Below are positions 27,321 to 36,663 of a DNA stretch of 40,635 nucleotides, in pieces. The translations under genes were made by a program, and so were the position numbers. The notes beneath the pieces are model-generated. The model did not search any database. It was not told where the DNA came from and saw only the letters and a list, made by a program, of their open reading frames with translations. This DNA is from Bacteroidaceae bacterium (GTDB lineage: Bacteria > Bacteroidota > Bacteroidia > Bacteroidales > Bacteroidaceae): contig JAFWBM010000052.1 of NCBI GenBank assembly GCA_017507105.1, positions 1 through 40,635 of the forward strand, read 5' to 3'. The first letter of the stretch is position 1; each line of letters starts with the position of its first letter.

Positions 27321-28202
27321 ATGAAAAACAAGGAAAAAAAGGAACAGCAGGAGAAAGGTAAGAACCGCCTGATGCGCAAATACCGTTTGACGATACACAA
27401 CGAGAACAAGCTCGACAATATATTGGGATTCTATGTATCCCCATTCGGGGTTATAATATCGTTGTTCATCTCGTTATTACTCGTTGTCGGCACCATATAT
27501 CTTATATTCGCATTTACACCTGTTGCCGAATACCTACCCGGACATGTCAGCGACAGGACACGCGAAAGGCTCATAAACTATGCACTTGCCATAGACTCTC
27601 TGAAGAACGAGGTAGGTAAGCAGGAGCGCTATCTAAGCAATATAAGGGGTATACTTGAGGGAAAGATAGAGTATGGGGACACCACTTCGATAACCGACTC
27701 AGTACCCATGTACCACGATTACCCTGTGGAGAAGACCGAACTTGAACAACAATTTGTAACCAATTTCGAGGAACACGAAAGATATAACCTGACATCACAA
27801 GCCACAAATGTGGGAGCGTTGCAAGGAATAAATTTCTATCGTCCCACGAAAGGTATCATAACAAGAAAATTCAACACCGAAGAGGGGCACTATGGCATTG
27901 ACATAGCCGAGAACCCGGGTGAGAGCATAATGGCAATATGGGATGGAACCGTAATTATGAGCGACTATACTGCAAATGACGGCTACACACTTGTAATACA
28001 GCACAACGAAGAGCTGGTCTCCATATATCGGAACTGCTATCACCTGCTCAAGAGTGTAGGTGACAAAGTCGTAGCAGGAGAGGCCATTGCCACGCTTGAC
28101 AATGCCGACAAAGAGAGTACGAACCGTAAAAAACCATATCTGCATCTTGAGTTATGGCATCGCGGACTGCCACTCGACCCCAACATTTACATAGCATTCT
28201 AA
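27321..28202 (+). CDS. M23-family peptidase-like protein, catalytic His replaced
   Basis: A 293-residue inner-membrane protein: basic cytoplasmic N-terminus, one membrane helix at about 43-65, a coiled-coil-like stalk (about 75-115), and a C-terminal LytM/M23 domain (about 170-290). H190 and D194 (HYGID) and H275 keep the three zinc ligands. The first His of the HxH motif is Tyr (Y273 in PYLHLELW), so the usual general base is missing. It may be a weak or non-catalytic regulator like EnvC/NlpD-type proteins, or use another residue such as H241. The ATG at 27321 is chosen; the open frame runs further upstream into rimM. Confidence 0.85.
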   Translation: MKNKEKKEQQEKGKNRLMRKYRLTIHNENKLDNILGFYVSPFGVIISLFISLLLVVGTIYLIFAFTPVAEYLPGHVSDRTRERLINYALAIDSLKNEVGKQERYLSNIRGILEGKIEYGDTTSITDSVPMYHDYPVEKTELEQQFVTNFEEHERYNLTSQATNVGALQGINFYRPTKGIITRKFNTEEGHYGIDIAENPGESIMAIWDGTVIMSDYTANDGYTLVIQHNEELVSIYRNCYHLLKSVGDKVVAGEAIATLDNADKESTNRKKPYLHLELWHRGLPLDPNIYIAF

Positions 28203-28223
28203 GCACAGATAAAACAACTATAC

Positions 28224-29384
28224 ATGGATAACAAGAATAAAAGAGTAATAGCCATACTAGGCTCGACAGGCTCGATTGGCACACAGACACTACAAGTTGT
28301 GGAAGAACATCCCGAATGTTTCGAAGTATATGCCATCACAGCCAACAAAAGAGTAGACGAGCTTATAGCTCAAGCACGCAAATTCAAGCCGGAGGCTGTA
28401 GTTATAGCAGACGAGACAAAATACGAAAAACTGAAAGAGGCACTTTCCGACCTCCCCATCAAAGTATATGCCGGATATGAGTCAATATGTCAGATTGTAA
28501 CATCAGGACCTATAGACGTAGTGGTAACAGCAATGGTAGGTTTCTCGGGCCTACGCCCCACCATTGAAGCAATAAAGGCAGGAAAGGCCATAGCACTTGC
28601 CAACAAAGAGACAATGGTTGTTGCCGGTGAAATAATAACACGTCTGGCACACGAGTATAAAGTGCCCATCCTGCCTGTAGATTCAGAGCACTCAGCTATA
28701 TTCCAGTCGCTCGCAGGTGAGTCGGGTAACCAAATAGAGAAGCTGATACTCACAGCTTCGGGAGGGCCATTCCGCACATACACAGCAAGCCAACTCGAGG
28801 ATGTCACCATAGAACAGGCACTACGCCACCCCAATTGGAGCATGGGTGCAAAAATAACAATAGACTCAGCCACTATGATGAACAAAGGCTTTGAGGTTAT
28901 TGAGGCCAAATGGCTGTTCGGAGTAGAGGCCGAGAAGATAGAAGTTGTGGTACACCCCCAATCGGTAATACACTCAATGGTACAATTTACCGATGGCTCG
29001 GTAAAGGCACAACTCGGCACACCAGATATGCGTCTGCCCATCATGTATGCGCTCTCCTATCCAACACGTCTGAGTTCCTCATTCGAACGTCTCGACTTCG
29101 GCACATTAGGTGGACTCACATTCGAGAAACCCAATTTCGAAACCTTCCCCTGCCTGCGCTATGCTTATGATGCCCTTGCGATGGGGGGTAACATGCCATG
29201 TGTAGTAAATGCAGCCAATGAGGTCTGCGTGGCAGCATTTCTTTCCAACCGCATAAAATTCACCGACATGAGCCGCATAATAGAACGCGCCATGCAGAGT
29301 GCCGATTTCACAATCAAGCCTACATTGGACGACTACTTTGCTACAGATACTGAAGTACGCAAGATGGCCGAATCGTGGATTTAA
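28224..29384 (+). CDS. dxr: 1-deoxy-D-xylulose 5-phosphate reductoisomerase
   Basis: NADPH-dependent second step of the MEP isoprenoid pathway. An NADPH-binding GSTGSIGTQTLQVV near the N-terminus, LANKETMVVAGE, the metal/substrate-binding PVDSEHSAIFQ, the flexible loop TASGGPFR, and NWSMGAKITIDSATMMNKGFEVIEA are all present. The 386 residues are standard. Fosmidomycin target in other species. It is followed by rseP after 57 bp, as in many Bacteroidetes. Confidence 0.97.
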   Translation: MDNKNKRVIAILGSTGSIGTQTLQVVEEHPECFEVYAITANKRVDELIAQARKFKPEAVVIADETKYEKLKEALSDLPIKVYAGYESICQIVTSGPIDVVVTAMVGFSGLRPTIEAIKAGKAIALANKETMVVAGEIITRLAHEYKVPILPVDSEHSAIFQSLAGESGNQIEKLILTASGGPFRTYTASQLEDVTIEQALRHPNWSMGAKITIDSATMMNKGFEVIEAKWLFGVEAEKIEVVVHPQSVIHSMVQFTDGSVKAQLGTPDMRLPIMYALSYPTRLSSSFERLDFGTLGGLTFEKPNFETFPCLRYAYDALAMGGNMPCVVNAANEVCVAAFLSNRIKFTDMSRIIERAMQSADFTIKPTLDDYFATDTEVRKMAESWI

Positions 29385-29441
29385 CCTCAACTATAAAAAG
29401 TAATTAACGAACATATAAGAAGAAAATAATATTTATAAGAC

Positions 29442-30806
29442 ATGGAGATATTTTTTATACGTGCGCTACAGTTGATAATGGCATTAAGCCTTCTTGTACT
29501 GATACACGAGTTCGGTCATTTTCTGTTTGCCCGAATATTCAAGGTAAGAGTAGAGAAATTCTATCTCTTCTTCGACTGGGGTATTTCGCTTCTAATGATA
29601 CCCTCGAGAAACAGCAACAAGAACGACAAAGCCCTTATTAAACTACCGGCGACAAAAGGTGAGACCGAATATGGAATAGGATGGATTCCATTGGGAGGAT
29701 ACTGCAAAATCTCGGGAATGATAGATGAGTCTATGGACACAGAGCAGATGAGTCAGCCTGCCAAGCCCTACGAGTTCCGTTCAAAACCTGCATGGCAACG
29801 ACTACTCATTATGATAGGTGGTGTAGTATTCAATTTCATACTTGCACTCTTCATATACTCAATGGTGCTTTTCACATGGGGCGAAAGCTACCATGACATG
29901 CACAAAGCTACATACGGCATGGAGTACAACCAGGTAGCCGAAAATCTAGGTTTCAGGGATGGAGACATAATGCTTAAAGTAGACGGACAAGAGGTACACC
30001 GACGCAATGCCGATCTACTGCGTGCCATAGCAGACGGACGCGAAGTAACAGTCCTTCGCAATGGCGTAGAGACAACGATTGCAATACCCGAGGAGTTCGG
30101 TCTGCTGGATATGGGTAGCGACGAACCTTTCGTACAATTCCTTATACCCGCCATAATTGACAGCATAACAACCGGCGGTGCTGCACATATGGCAGGAATG
30201 GAGAAAGGCGATAGAATAGTTGCTATCGACAACATCGAGTTCGCCTCATGGCAAGGAATGGTCAATGCTCTTAATGCTGTTAAGGAGAGTGGCAAGCAGA
30301 CATTCCCCATTACAGTAGAGCGCGACACCATATTGTCACTTACTGCAAATGTGGACAGCACATTTGTACTTGGGGTAATGCCACGTGCGCTCGACTACCC
30401 CATAGAGACAAAGACATATGGTTTCATTGAATCGTTCCCGGCCGGTGCAGCATACGGTTGGAATGTACTCAAAGGCTATGTCAGCGATTTCAAATATATA
30501 TTCTCGAAAGAAGGAGCAAAGTCTGTAGGTATGTTCGGCACAATAGGTAGCATGTTCCCACCAATGTGGGACTGGCATCAGTTCTGGATGATGACAGCCA
30601 TGCTCTCCCTAATTCTTGCATTCATGAACATACTGCCAATCCCGGCACTCGATGGAGGACACGTACTATTCTTACTTGCCGAGGTAGTTACAGGTCGCAA
30701 GCCCAGCGATAAGTTTCTGGAACGTGCACAGGTCATAGGCATGTTCCTGCTGCTTGGCCTCTTTATCCTGGCATTCTATAACGATTTGGACCGATTCATA
30801 TTCTAA
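29442..30806 (+). CDS. rseP: Site-2 protease RseP (RIP metalloprotease)
   Basis: An intramembrane zinc protease that cleaves anti-sigma factors and remnant signal peptides. HEFGH (H22, E23, H26) lies in the first membrane helix, a PDZ region follows in the middle (GAAHMAGMEKGDRIVAIDN), and the third zinc ligand is in the NILPIPALDGGHVLF motif near the C-terminus. At 454 residues with an insert after the first helix it matches Bacteroidetes members. It sits between dxr and the alkaline phosphatase gene (13 bp). Confidence 0.95.
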   Translation: MEIFFIRALQLIMALSLLVLIHEFGHFLFARIFKVRVEKFYLFFDWGISLLMIPSRNSNKNDKALIKLPATKGETEYGIGWIPLGGYCKISGMIDESMDTEQMSQPAKPYEFRSKPAWQRLLIMIGGVVFNFILALFIYSMVLFTWGESYHDMHKATYGMEYNQVAENLGFRDGDIMLKVDGQEVHRRNADLLRAIADGREVTVLRNGVETTIAIPEEFGLLDMGSDEPFVQFLIPAIIDSITTGGAAHMAGMEKGDRIVAIDNIEFASWQGMVNALNAVKESGKQTFPITVERDTILSLTANVDSTFVLGVMPRALDYPIETKTYGFIESFPAGAAYGWNVLKGYVSDFKYIFSKEGAKSVGMFGTIGSMFPPMWDWHQFWMMTAMLSLILAFMNILPIPALDGGHVLFLLAEVVTGRKPSDKFLERAQVIGMFLLLGLFILAFYNDLDRFIF

Positions 30807-30819
30807 ATGAAAATATAAT

Positions 30820-32169
30820 ATGAAAAAGATTTTCAGTACAGCACTATTGCTGCTGATAGTTGCAATAGCAGCAACGGCACAGAGCCCAAAGTATGTATTC
30901 TATTTCATTGGTGATGGCATGGGACCATCACATGTATGGGGAGCAGAACTATTACTTAAGGAACTTGACAGCAAACGCCGGCTCAGTTTCACAGAGTTCC
31001 CCACTACAGCGTTTGTAACCACATTCTCGGCAAGCAACGGAGTTACCGACTCGGCTGCATCGGGAACAGCACTAGCCACAGGAAATAAGACAAATAACGG
31101 TTGGCTGGGCATGACACCCGACGGCCAACCCTGTTATAGCGTTGCAAAATGGGCTAAGGATGCAGGATATGCTGTCGGTGTATCCACCACTGTTCCTATA
31201 AACCATGCAACACCGGGAGCCTTCTATGCTCACCAGAATAGCCGCAACAACTACAACGAGATTGCAGAGGAGATGCGCACCTCGGGCTATGATTTCTTTG
31301 CCGGAGGTGATCCCATATACGATGAAAACAGACGTGCAGAACTATACAAGACGTATGAGAAGAGTGGATACACCATCGCACGCGGCTACAGAGATTTTTG
31401 TAACAAGAGCAAGGATGCAGCAAGGATTATGCTGTACCAGAAAGATATAGCAACACAACTTCCCTATGCCATTGACCAAAACGATAACGACCTTAATCTG
31501 GCTCAGATTACAGAGGCCGGAATTGAATTCCTAAGCAGAAAGAGCAACAAGGGATTCTTCTTTATGATTGAGGGAGGAAAGATTGACTATGCATCGCACA
31601 GCAACGATGCTGCCACTGTTATGCATGAGGTAGAGGACTTTGATGCAGCAATACGCGTAGCTCTTGAGTTCTACAACAATCACCCTGACGAGACACTTAT
31701 CATTGTCACTGCCGACCACGAGACCGGTGGCCTTGTTCTTGGATACAGGAGCAACTATACCCTTAGCATCAAGAGACTCGAGGCACAGAAATGCAGCGAA
31801 GAGAAACTCGGTAACATACTTGATGAGATGTACGGAAATAAAAAACTTAACAGCTGTAACGAGCTTATGGCACTTCTTGAACAGATGATGGGAATAAAAG
31901 CCGACGAGAAACAGAGAGAAGAGATAAGCAGACTATATAGCAAAGTTGTAGATGGCGACAAGGAGCAGAGCAGGAAATATATGCACCGTATAGCCAACTA
32001 TGCCTCAGAGATTGTATCGCAGGAATCGGCCATATCATGGGCAAGCGGCAACCACTCGGCAGCCTTTGTTCCACTCTTTGCAATAGGAGCAGGAGCCGAA
32101 AGATTTAATGGAGTCATTGACAACACTGACATCCCAAAGAGAATAAACAGCATTGCAGAATACAAATAA
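30820..32169 (+). CDS. Periplasmic alkaline phosphatase
   Basis: A PhoA-superfamily metallo-phosphomonoesterase. A signal peptide ends at about ATAQS. Metal ligand D32 lies in GDGMG, the nucleophile S78 in VTDSAASGTALATG, further ligands in GKIDYASHSND and TADHETGGL, and the last His in SGNHSAAFVP. The 449 residues are a normal length. It probably releases phosphate from organic phosphates. It ends the rightward cluster, with a strong bidirectional terminator after it. No Pho-box-like promoter was recognised. Confidence 0.93.
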   Translation: MKKIFSTALLLLIVAIAATAQSPKYVFYFIGDGMGPSHVWGAELLLKELDSKRRLSFTEFPTTAFVTTFSASNGVTDSAASGTALATGNKTNNGWLGMTPDGQPCYSVAKWAKDAGYAVGVSTTVPINHATPGAFYAHQNSRNNYNEIAEEMRTSGYDFFAGGDPIYDENRRAELYKTYEKSGYTIARGYRDFCNKSKDAARIMLYQKDIATQLPYAIDQNDNDLNLAQITEAGIEFLSRKSNKGFFFMIEGGKIDYASHSNDAATVMHEVEDFDAAIRVALEFYNNHPDETLIIVTADHETGGLVLGYRSNYTLSIKRLEAQKCSEEKLGNILDEMYGNKKLNSCNELMALLEQMMGIKADEKQREEISRLYSKVVDGDKEQSRKYMHRIANYASEIVSQESAISWASGNHSAAFVPLFAIGAGAERFNGVIDNTDIPKRINSIAEYK

Positions 32170-32187
32170 ACAGGTAACTTTAATAAT

Positions 32188-32228
32188 AAAGCGATGAGGG
32201 TTTGCCATTGGCAAACCCTCATCGCTTT
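32188..32228. terminator. Bidirectional terminator (alkaline phosphatase / TonB receptor)
   Basis: A perfect inverted repeat of about 20 bp, AAAGCGATGAGGGTTTGCCA and its complement around 32208, between two converging genes. The A-rich left and T-rich right flanks suit termination in both directions. Confidence 0.85.
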
Positions 32229-32240
32229 ATATCGACAATA

Positions 32241-34541
32241 TCAATTCTCTATCTTTATACCGAAGAAGAAAGCACGCGGTGCTGTAGGGCCATAGAAATA
32301 CCCCGAGTCACGAAACTCACCCTTATCCAAATCGTCCTGGAAACTATCAAAAATATTCTGCACTCCTGCATTGACCTGTAACTTCAAATGGTCGCGTAAT
32401 AAGAAAGTGTAATCGAATTTCACTCCGAAATCGAAGAAATCGGGAGTATTCTCCATCCTGTCGGCAGCAATATATCCGGCATAGTGAGGCACTATCATTT
32501 CACCTGTATATGTTCCAGACAAAGAGATATTGAAATTCTTTAATGGCTGGGACGACAAAGTGAAATAGCCATAGAAGTCGGGGGTACGCGGCATGCGACG
32601 TGTTGTAAGCTCTACACCATCAACCTCGGTCCACACCTCGGGCTTATTATATCTGCTCTGCTGCGCAGTAACACCCATCTGCAATGACAAATCCTTACCA
32701 TGCGCGAACTTGGCCTCAAGATTGGCACCATACACTTGTGCTCCGCTACCGTTGCGACGCTCTTTCAACATATATCCTTCGGTATTGTGGCCGATATCCT
32801 CCAATACAAAGACATCGTCAAGACCGGTATAGAAACCCTCAAGAAGTATGTTTGTCTGCCAATGTCCCAACATGGTAGTCCAATCGACAGAACCGCTGAA
32901 GCTGTTTGAACGCTCTTCTTTAAGGTTATCGGCAAGCACAATCTGTACACCCTCGCCACCTACAGCCGTCACATGAAGATCCTCGTCATAGGCCTGAGGA
33001 GCGCGGAAACCGGTTGAGTAGGTAATACGTGCCTGGAATGAGGACGAAGGCTTATATAGCAAGTTCACACGAGGACTCACAATGGGATTGTCTATAAGGT
33101 TATGCTTGTCCAGACGTGCACCCACCAGCAATGCAAAAAGATTCATATCCCATTCATTCTGAACGAAGGCACTTGCAATGCGCACATCTTGTCTCATATC
33201 ACGATTGTAGCCGGTCATTATATCATGTAGGCTGTTCTCTTGATACTCCAATCCACCGGTAAATGTTGCAGGCGAGAAAAGGCAGTTCTTCATCATCGCA
33301 GTATAGGTGGCACCTGCAACCCATGTAAGGTCATCGGTCTTGCCGTAGGCATTGGGATCGCGTTGTGCACCATAGTAACTGTTGCGATCGGTGTGCTGTA
33401 TAGAACTATAGAACGATAGGCGGTTACGAAACTCATTCCACGATATATCATACGACACTCCACCACTGTTAATTATATGCTTTGTCTGCTCGGTAATATC
33501 CGACTCATGAGGTTGGAAGTCGAACTTGTTACCACCGCGACGTGTCTCGTTTGTTGTATGATACTCCAAACTTATACGTCTGTTGGGAACAGGACGGTAA
33601 TATGTGCGCAGTCCGAATGTATTTATATTTATCTTACCAAGCTCCGAGAATCCGTCACCATCGTGGTCGTAAGGATTTCGGTTGCGATAACTCTCATACA
33701 CAGCTATACCGTAAGAATTGTCCTTAGCCACAAGCGATGCGTTTGCACCCATATACTGCTCCCAACTCTTGCCACCATAATTATTAAAATTGGTAGATAT
33801 CTGGAAGGAATTATTGACAGGATCTTTTGTTATAATATTGATGGTTCCACCAACTGCATTGGCACCGAAAAGAGCCGAGCCTCCACCACGTACCACCTCA
33901 ACTCTCTCTATCATGTTAACAGGTATCTGTTCAAGACCATATACACCACTCAATGCACTTATTATAGGACGACTGTTGATGAGTACTTGTGAATAGGGAC
34001 CTTCAAGACCATTAATCCTCACCTGAGGGAAACCACAGTTCTGACAGTTATTCTCGACACGCAAACCCGGAACATAGTTAAGACTCTTGGCCAGATCGGT
34101 CGAGTTTACCTTCTCGAAGAGCACCGGGCTTATCACATTCACCACAACAGGTGCGTCCTGACGGCGAACCTCGTTTCTGTTGGCCGACACCACCACCTCG
34201 TTAATCATAAGAGCCTCTTCCTGCATCTTAAAGTGTATGACAGCTACGAAATCTTTACTCACAGTAACCTCCTTTGTCTGTGTCACATAACCGACAGCCG
34301 AGACACGCAAGGTATATTTACCGGGAGCTAGTTTTCTGAACTCGAACTGACCATGCTCATTACTGTTGGTACCGTTGCCGGTCTCAAGAATAAGAATGCT
34401 GGCATAGGGGATATCATCCTCGGTATCGGCAGTAATGACATGGCCCGATATCATATTACCCTCGCCAAAAGAGCTGTTGCCGGCAATGACCGCAACAGAA
34501 AAAAGCAATAATAAGAATGTAAAAAAATTTTTCTTTACCAT
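32241..34541 (-). CDS. TonB-dependent outer-membrane receptor with CQNC plug motif
   Basis: A 766-residue outer-membrane receptor. It has a signal peptide (to about residue 20), a carboxypeptidase-regulatory-like beta domain at about 30-107, and a plug domain at about 125-235 containing NNCQNCGFPQVRINGLEG (C166, C169) and VEVVRGGGSALFG. A 22-strand-type barrel ends in an aromatic residue-rich strand (PRAFFFGIKIEN). No SusD partner is adjacent, so a metal, heme, siderophore or cobalamin ligand is more likely than a glycan. The CxxC in the plug suggests metal or thiol chemistry, but the ligand is not determined. Confidence 0.88.
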   Translation of the reverse strand: MVKKNFFTFLLLLFSVAVIAGNSSFGEGNMISGHVITADTEDDIPYASILILETGNGTNSNEHGQFEFRKLAPGKYTLRVSAVGYVTQTKEVTVSKDFVAVIHFKMQEEALMINEVVVSANRNEVRRQDAPVVVNVISPVLFEKVNSTDLAKSLNYVPGLRVENNCQNCGFPQVRINGLEGPYSQVLINSRPIISALSGVYGLEQIPVNMIERVEVVRGGGSALFGANAVGGTINIITKDPVNNSFQISTNFNNYGGKSWEQYMGANASLVAKDNSYGIAVYESYRNRNPYDHDGDGFSELGKININTFGLRTYYRPVPNRRISLEYHTTNETRRGGNKFDFQPHESDITEQTKHIINSGGVSYDISWNEFRNRLSFYSSIQHTDRNSYYGAQRDPNAYGKTDDLTWVAGATYTAMMKNCLFSPATFTGGLEYQENSLHDIMTGYNRDMRQDVRIASAFVQNEWDMNLFALLVGARLDKHNLIDNPIVSPRVNLLYKPSSSFQARITYSTGFRAPQAYDEDLHVTAVGGEGVQIVLADNLKEERSNSFSGSVDWTTMLGHWQTNILLEGFYTGLDDVFVLEDIGHNTEGYMLKERRNGSGAQVYGANLEAKFAHGKDLSLQMGVTAQQSRYNKPEVWTEVDGVELTTRRMPRTPDFYGYFTLSSQPLKNFNISLSGTYTGEMIVPHYAGYIAADRMENTPDFFDFGVKFDYTFLLRDHLKLQVNAGVQNIFDSFQDDLDKGEFRDSGYFYGPTAPRAFFFGIKIEN

Positions 34542-34571
34542 ATTTAGTTATTTAAGTTTCCTATATACATC

Positions 34572-34590
34572 GCTATATTAAAGATATAGC
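34572..34590. repeat. Short inverted repeat in the receptor leader
   Basis: GCTATAT (34572-34578) and ATATAGC (34584-34590) with a 5-nt spacer, in the untranslated leader between the predicted transcription start (about 34604) and the receptor ATG. Either a weak RNA hairpin or a protein-binding site. Confidence 0.35.
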
Positions 34591-34602
34591 CCAATAGAGT
34601 AA

Positions 34603-34625
34603 TTTACATGCAAAAGTAATGTAAA
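34603..34625. promoter_or_regulatory. Dyad over the receptor -7 box
   Basis: TTTACAT (34603-34609) and ATGTAAA (34619-34625) form a perfect 7-bp dyad with a 9-bp centre that covers the -7 box. A direct copy, AATTTACAT, occurs at 34658-34666. The placement is that of a repressor operator, for example one sensing the transported ligand. Confidence 0.45.
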
Positions 34626-34641
34626 ATAAAACTCCTATCAA
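34611..34641 (-). promoter_or_regulatory. TonB receptor promoter
   Basis: On the minus strand TTG (34641-34639) and TACTTTTG (34618-34611) with 20-bp spacing, a near-ideal Bacteroidetes promoter. The leader would be about 63 nt. Confidence 0.65.
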
Positions 34642-34697
34642 TTACACTTTTTGTTAAAATTTACATAATTATAACCAAAACAGAGTATAGATACAGG

Positions 34698-34750
34698 CAT
34701 AAAACAGGTGGGTGACCCAAACAAAAAATGGGTCACCCACCTGTTTTATG
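34698..34750. terminator. Terminator after the lipoprotein gene
   Basis: A perfect 22-bp inverted repeat (34698-34719 with 34729-34750; core CAGGTGGGTGACCCA) with an A-rich loop. It lies just downstream of the leftward lipoprotein gene and upstream of the TonB receptor promoter. Confidence 0.85.
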
Positions 34751-34766
34751 AGATAGATAAATATTA

Positions 34767-35624
34767 TTACAGTTTACCAATCAACCATCTATCGAATCTC
34801 TCATTTATCATCTTGTTTGTCTTAAGAATATCATTAGACAGCTCCATTGTTGCCTCTTTCAACTTCACAAACTCGGGACTCTCAAAAATATCTATAAGAG
34901 ACGAGAGTTCATCGCTGCTTAGCTCGCCCTCCATTGCAATACACATCATTATGGGTGTCGCGTTACTGAGATATTCAAAGAAATTCTCGGCAAGGATCTG
35001 GCTCTCGGAAGCCTCTTGGTTTATCATATCCTTCATCGCGGTAAAACCGTTCTCGGTGATAATCCTGCGACCTGATACTTCGTAGAAACGCTCCATAAGT
35101 GGCAGATAATTTTTGGCTACCTCCTCGGGCAATGAAGGCAACTTAGGAGTCTCGCCATTCATTATATCGGCAACAGCAGCACTCATAGCCACATTAACAA
35201 GGTGAGAGAAATCACGATCCATTATACTATCAATTTTCCTCATTATAGATAATGGAGTCTCGTTGTAAACTGTAGCATTAATCTTCTTGAACTCCACAAC
35301 AGTTAAATGGTTCTCGTAGAAAGGTAATGCCACATCTGCCATGTCGGTAAACAAATAGCTATCACAATACTCTCTGGCCAACTCATCGGCAATAGCATCA
35401 CGCTCCGTAGCAACAGAATATGTAGAGCCTGACATAGTATCCATAGCAACAAGAATCTTAGACTTGAAATGGGCTACAGAGAAGTTTGCGACAAGACGGC
35501 TCCACTCCGACTGATAATATTTTGTCAACTCGTTCTTTAGACCAACACGCGAACACGATATCGAACACAAGACAAGGCACAGCACAAGCAATACCTGAAC
35601 CGTTGCAGTTAGAGACTTTTTCAT
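34767..35624 (-). CDS. Putative lipoprotein, DUF2059-like
   Basis: A 285-residue protein with a lipoprotein-type signal (hydrophobic run ending LCSISCS). The body is helical with two weakly related segments: FTDMADVALPFYENHLTVVEFKKI, and YLPLMERFYEVSGRR through ELSSDELSSLIDIFESPEF. The PFY...LT..E and SSDEL...FESPEF patterns recall DUF2059 proteins of unknown function. The resemblance is seen by eye only. It has its own promoter and a strong terminator, so it is a single-gene unit. Confidence 0.6.
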   Translation of the reverse strand: MKKSLTATVQVLLVLCLVLCSISCSRVGLKNELTKYYQSEWSRLVANFSVAHFKSKILVAMDTMSGSTYSVATERDAIADELAREYCDSYLFTDMADVALPFYENHLTVVEFKKINATVYNETPLSIMRKIDSIMDRDFSHLVNVAMSAAVADIMNGETPKLPSLPEEVAKNYLPLMERFYEVSGRRIITENGFTAMKDMINQEASESQILAENFFEYLSNATPIMMCIAMEGELSSDELSSLIDIFESPEFVKLKEATMELSNDILKTNKMINERFDRWLIGKL

Positions 35625-35689
35625 AGCTGTATTATTTGAGGGTTATTGAAAATCCTATGCAGTTACATCATCACCAATCGTCCCAACCG

Positions 35690-35697
35690 CAAATATA
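35690..35697 (-). promoter_or_regulatory. -7 box of the lipoprotein gene
   Basis: TATATTTG on the minus strand, a full -7 match, about 65 bp upstream of the ATG at 35624. No -33 TTG at the usual distance. Confidence 0.4.
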
Positions 35698-35769
35698 GCG
35701 GTTTGAAGGAAATATAAAAGTTTTTATCCCAATTTTTTACATAAAAACCGTAAAGTACATGCAACAGCG

Positions 35770-36501
35770 CTACAACATGGCAATAACACCACTAACAAAA
35801 AGCATAGAATAGACAATCCTCTTAAGCATGACACCGTTAATGCGCTCAAAGAATCTGGAACCTACATAGGTACCAACAAGAGAGCCGCCGAGACCTATAA
35901 GCCACCACACCAGAATCTCATCCTGAATAAAGCCAACACGGGCCCTGAAAAGAGCATAAAAGATATTGAGTAGCACCGAGAAGGCCTGCAACGTAGCAAC
36001 ATAATCCAGTTTGTCTTTGATGTGACCGATACAATATAGCACCAATGCCGGACCAGGCATGGCAAACATACCACCCATGACACCGCTTAGTGCACCAAGC
36101 ACGCCCTTAGACCACCATGTAGCAGGCACCTTTACCCTCCCATCAAAGAAAAGACAATAAAGGGATATTATAACAAACATAGCACCAAAAGAACGCTTCA
36201 GGACATCGTTGCCAAGCGACGCCATATACTCAATGGCAATAAGTGAGACAATAACATTAACGATAAGCAACGGCCACACCACATCCCATCTTATGCGACG
36301 CCAAACACGCACCGCAATAACCAAAGCCGATGAACCTGCCAAAAGACCCGACAAAGCTGCAGCCTCACCATAGGAAGAGAGAAGATAGGGCAGGAATATC
36401 ATAACAAAGACACCGAAACCAAAACCACTAACCCGCTGGATGAAAGCCCCTCCCATAGCCAATAGGAATATCAAAAAATATGTTAGCACCTGCCCAATCA
36501 T
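35770..36501 (-). CDS. TSUP-family permease (TauE/SafE type)
   Basis: An inner-membrane protein of 243 residues with about seven to eight helices in two repeats. It has the family-type motifs GGAFIQRVSGFGFGVFVMIF near the N-terminus and GGSLVGTYVGSRFFERI in the second half. TSUP proteins export sulfite, sulfoacetate or related organic anions; the substrate here is unknown. It is monocistronic with a good promoter and marks the last core gene before the accessory region. Confidence 0.85.
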   Translation of the reverse strand: MIGQVLTYFLIFLLAMGGAFIQRVSGFGFGVFVMIFLPYLLSSYGEAAALSGLLAGSSALVIAVRVWRRIRWDVVWPLLIVNVIVSLIAIEYMASLGNDVLKRSFGAMFVIISLYCLFFDGRVKVPATWWSKGVLGALSGVMGGMFAMPGPALVLYCIGHIKDKLDYVATLQAFSVLLNIFYALFRARVGFIQDEILVWWLIGLGGSLVGTYVGSRFFERINGVMLKRIVYSMLFVSGVIAML

Positions 36502-36514
36502 TTATATACAGGCA

Positions 36515-36544
36515 CAAAGTTACTCAATTAACACAAGAGGCAAA
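36515..36544 (-). promoter_or_regulatory. TSUP gene promoter
   Basis: On the minus strand TTTG (36544-36541) and TAACTTTG (36522-36515) with 18-bp spacing. Transcription would start near 36508, only a few nt before the ATG at 36501. Confidence 0.55.
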
Positions 36545-36663
36545 GGCAAAAAAAACAAAAATTGCACCGAAGACCGCACAGCTCTATTGAAGAGCAATCA
36601 AATAATCTTTACATCATATAACACAAATACAAAATTATAATACATTTGCATTGTAACCCTTAA

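Noticed and set aside
33477..33992. A 171-codon plus-strand frame antisense to the TonB receptor
   Set aside because: No motifs; shadow of the barrel-coding region.
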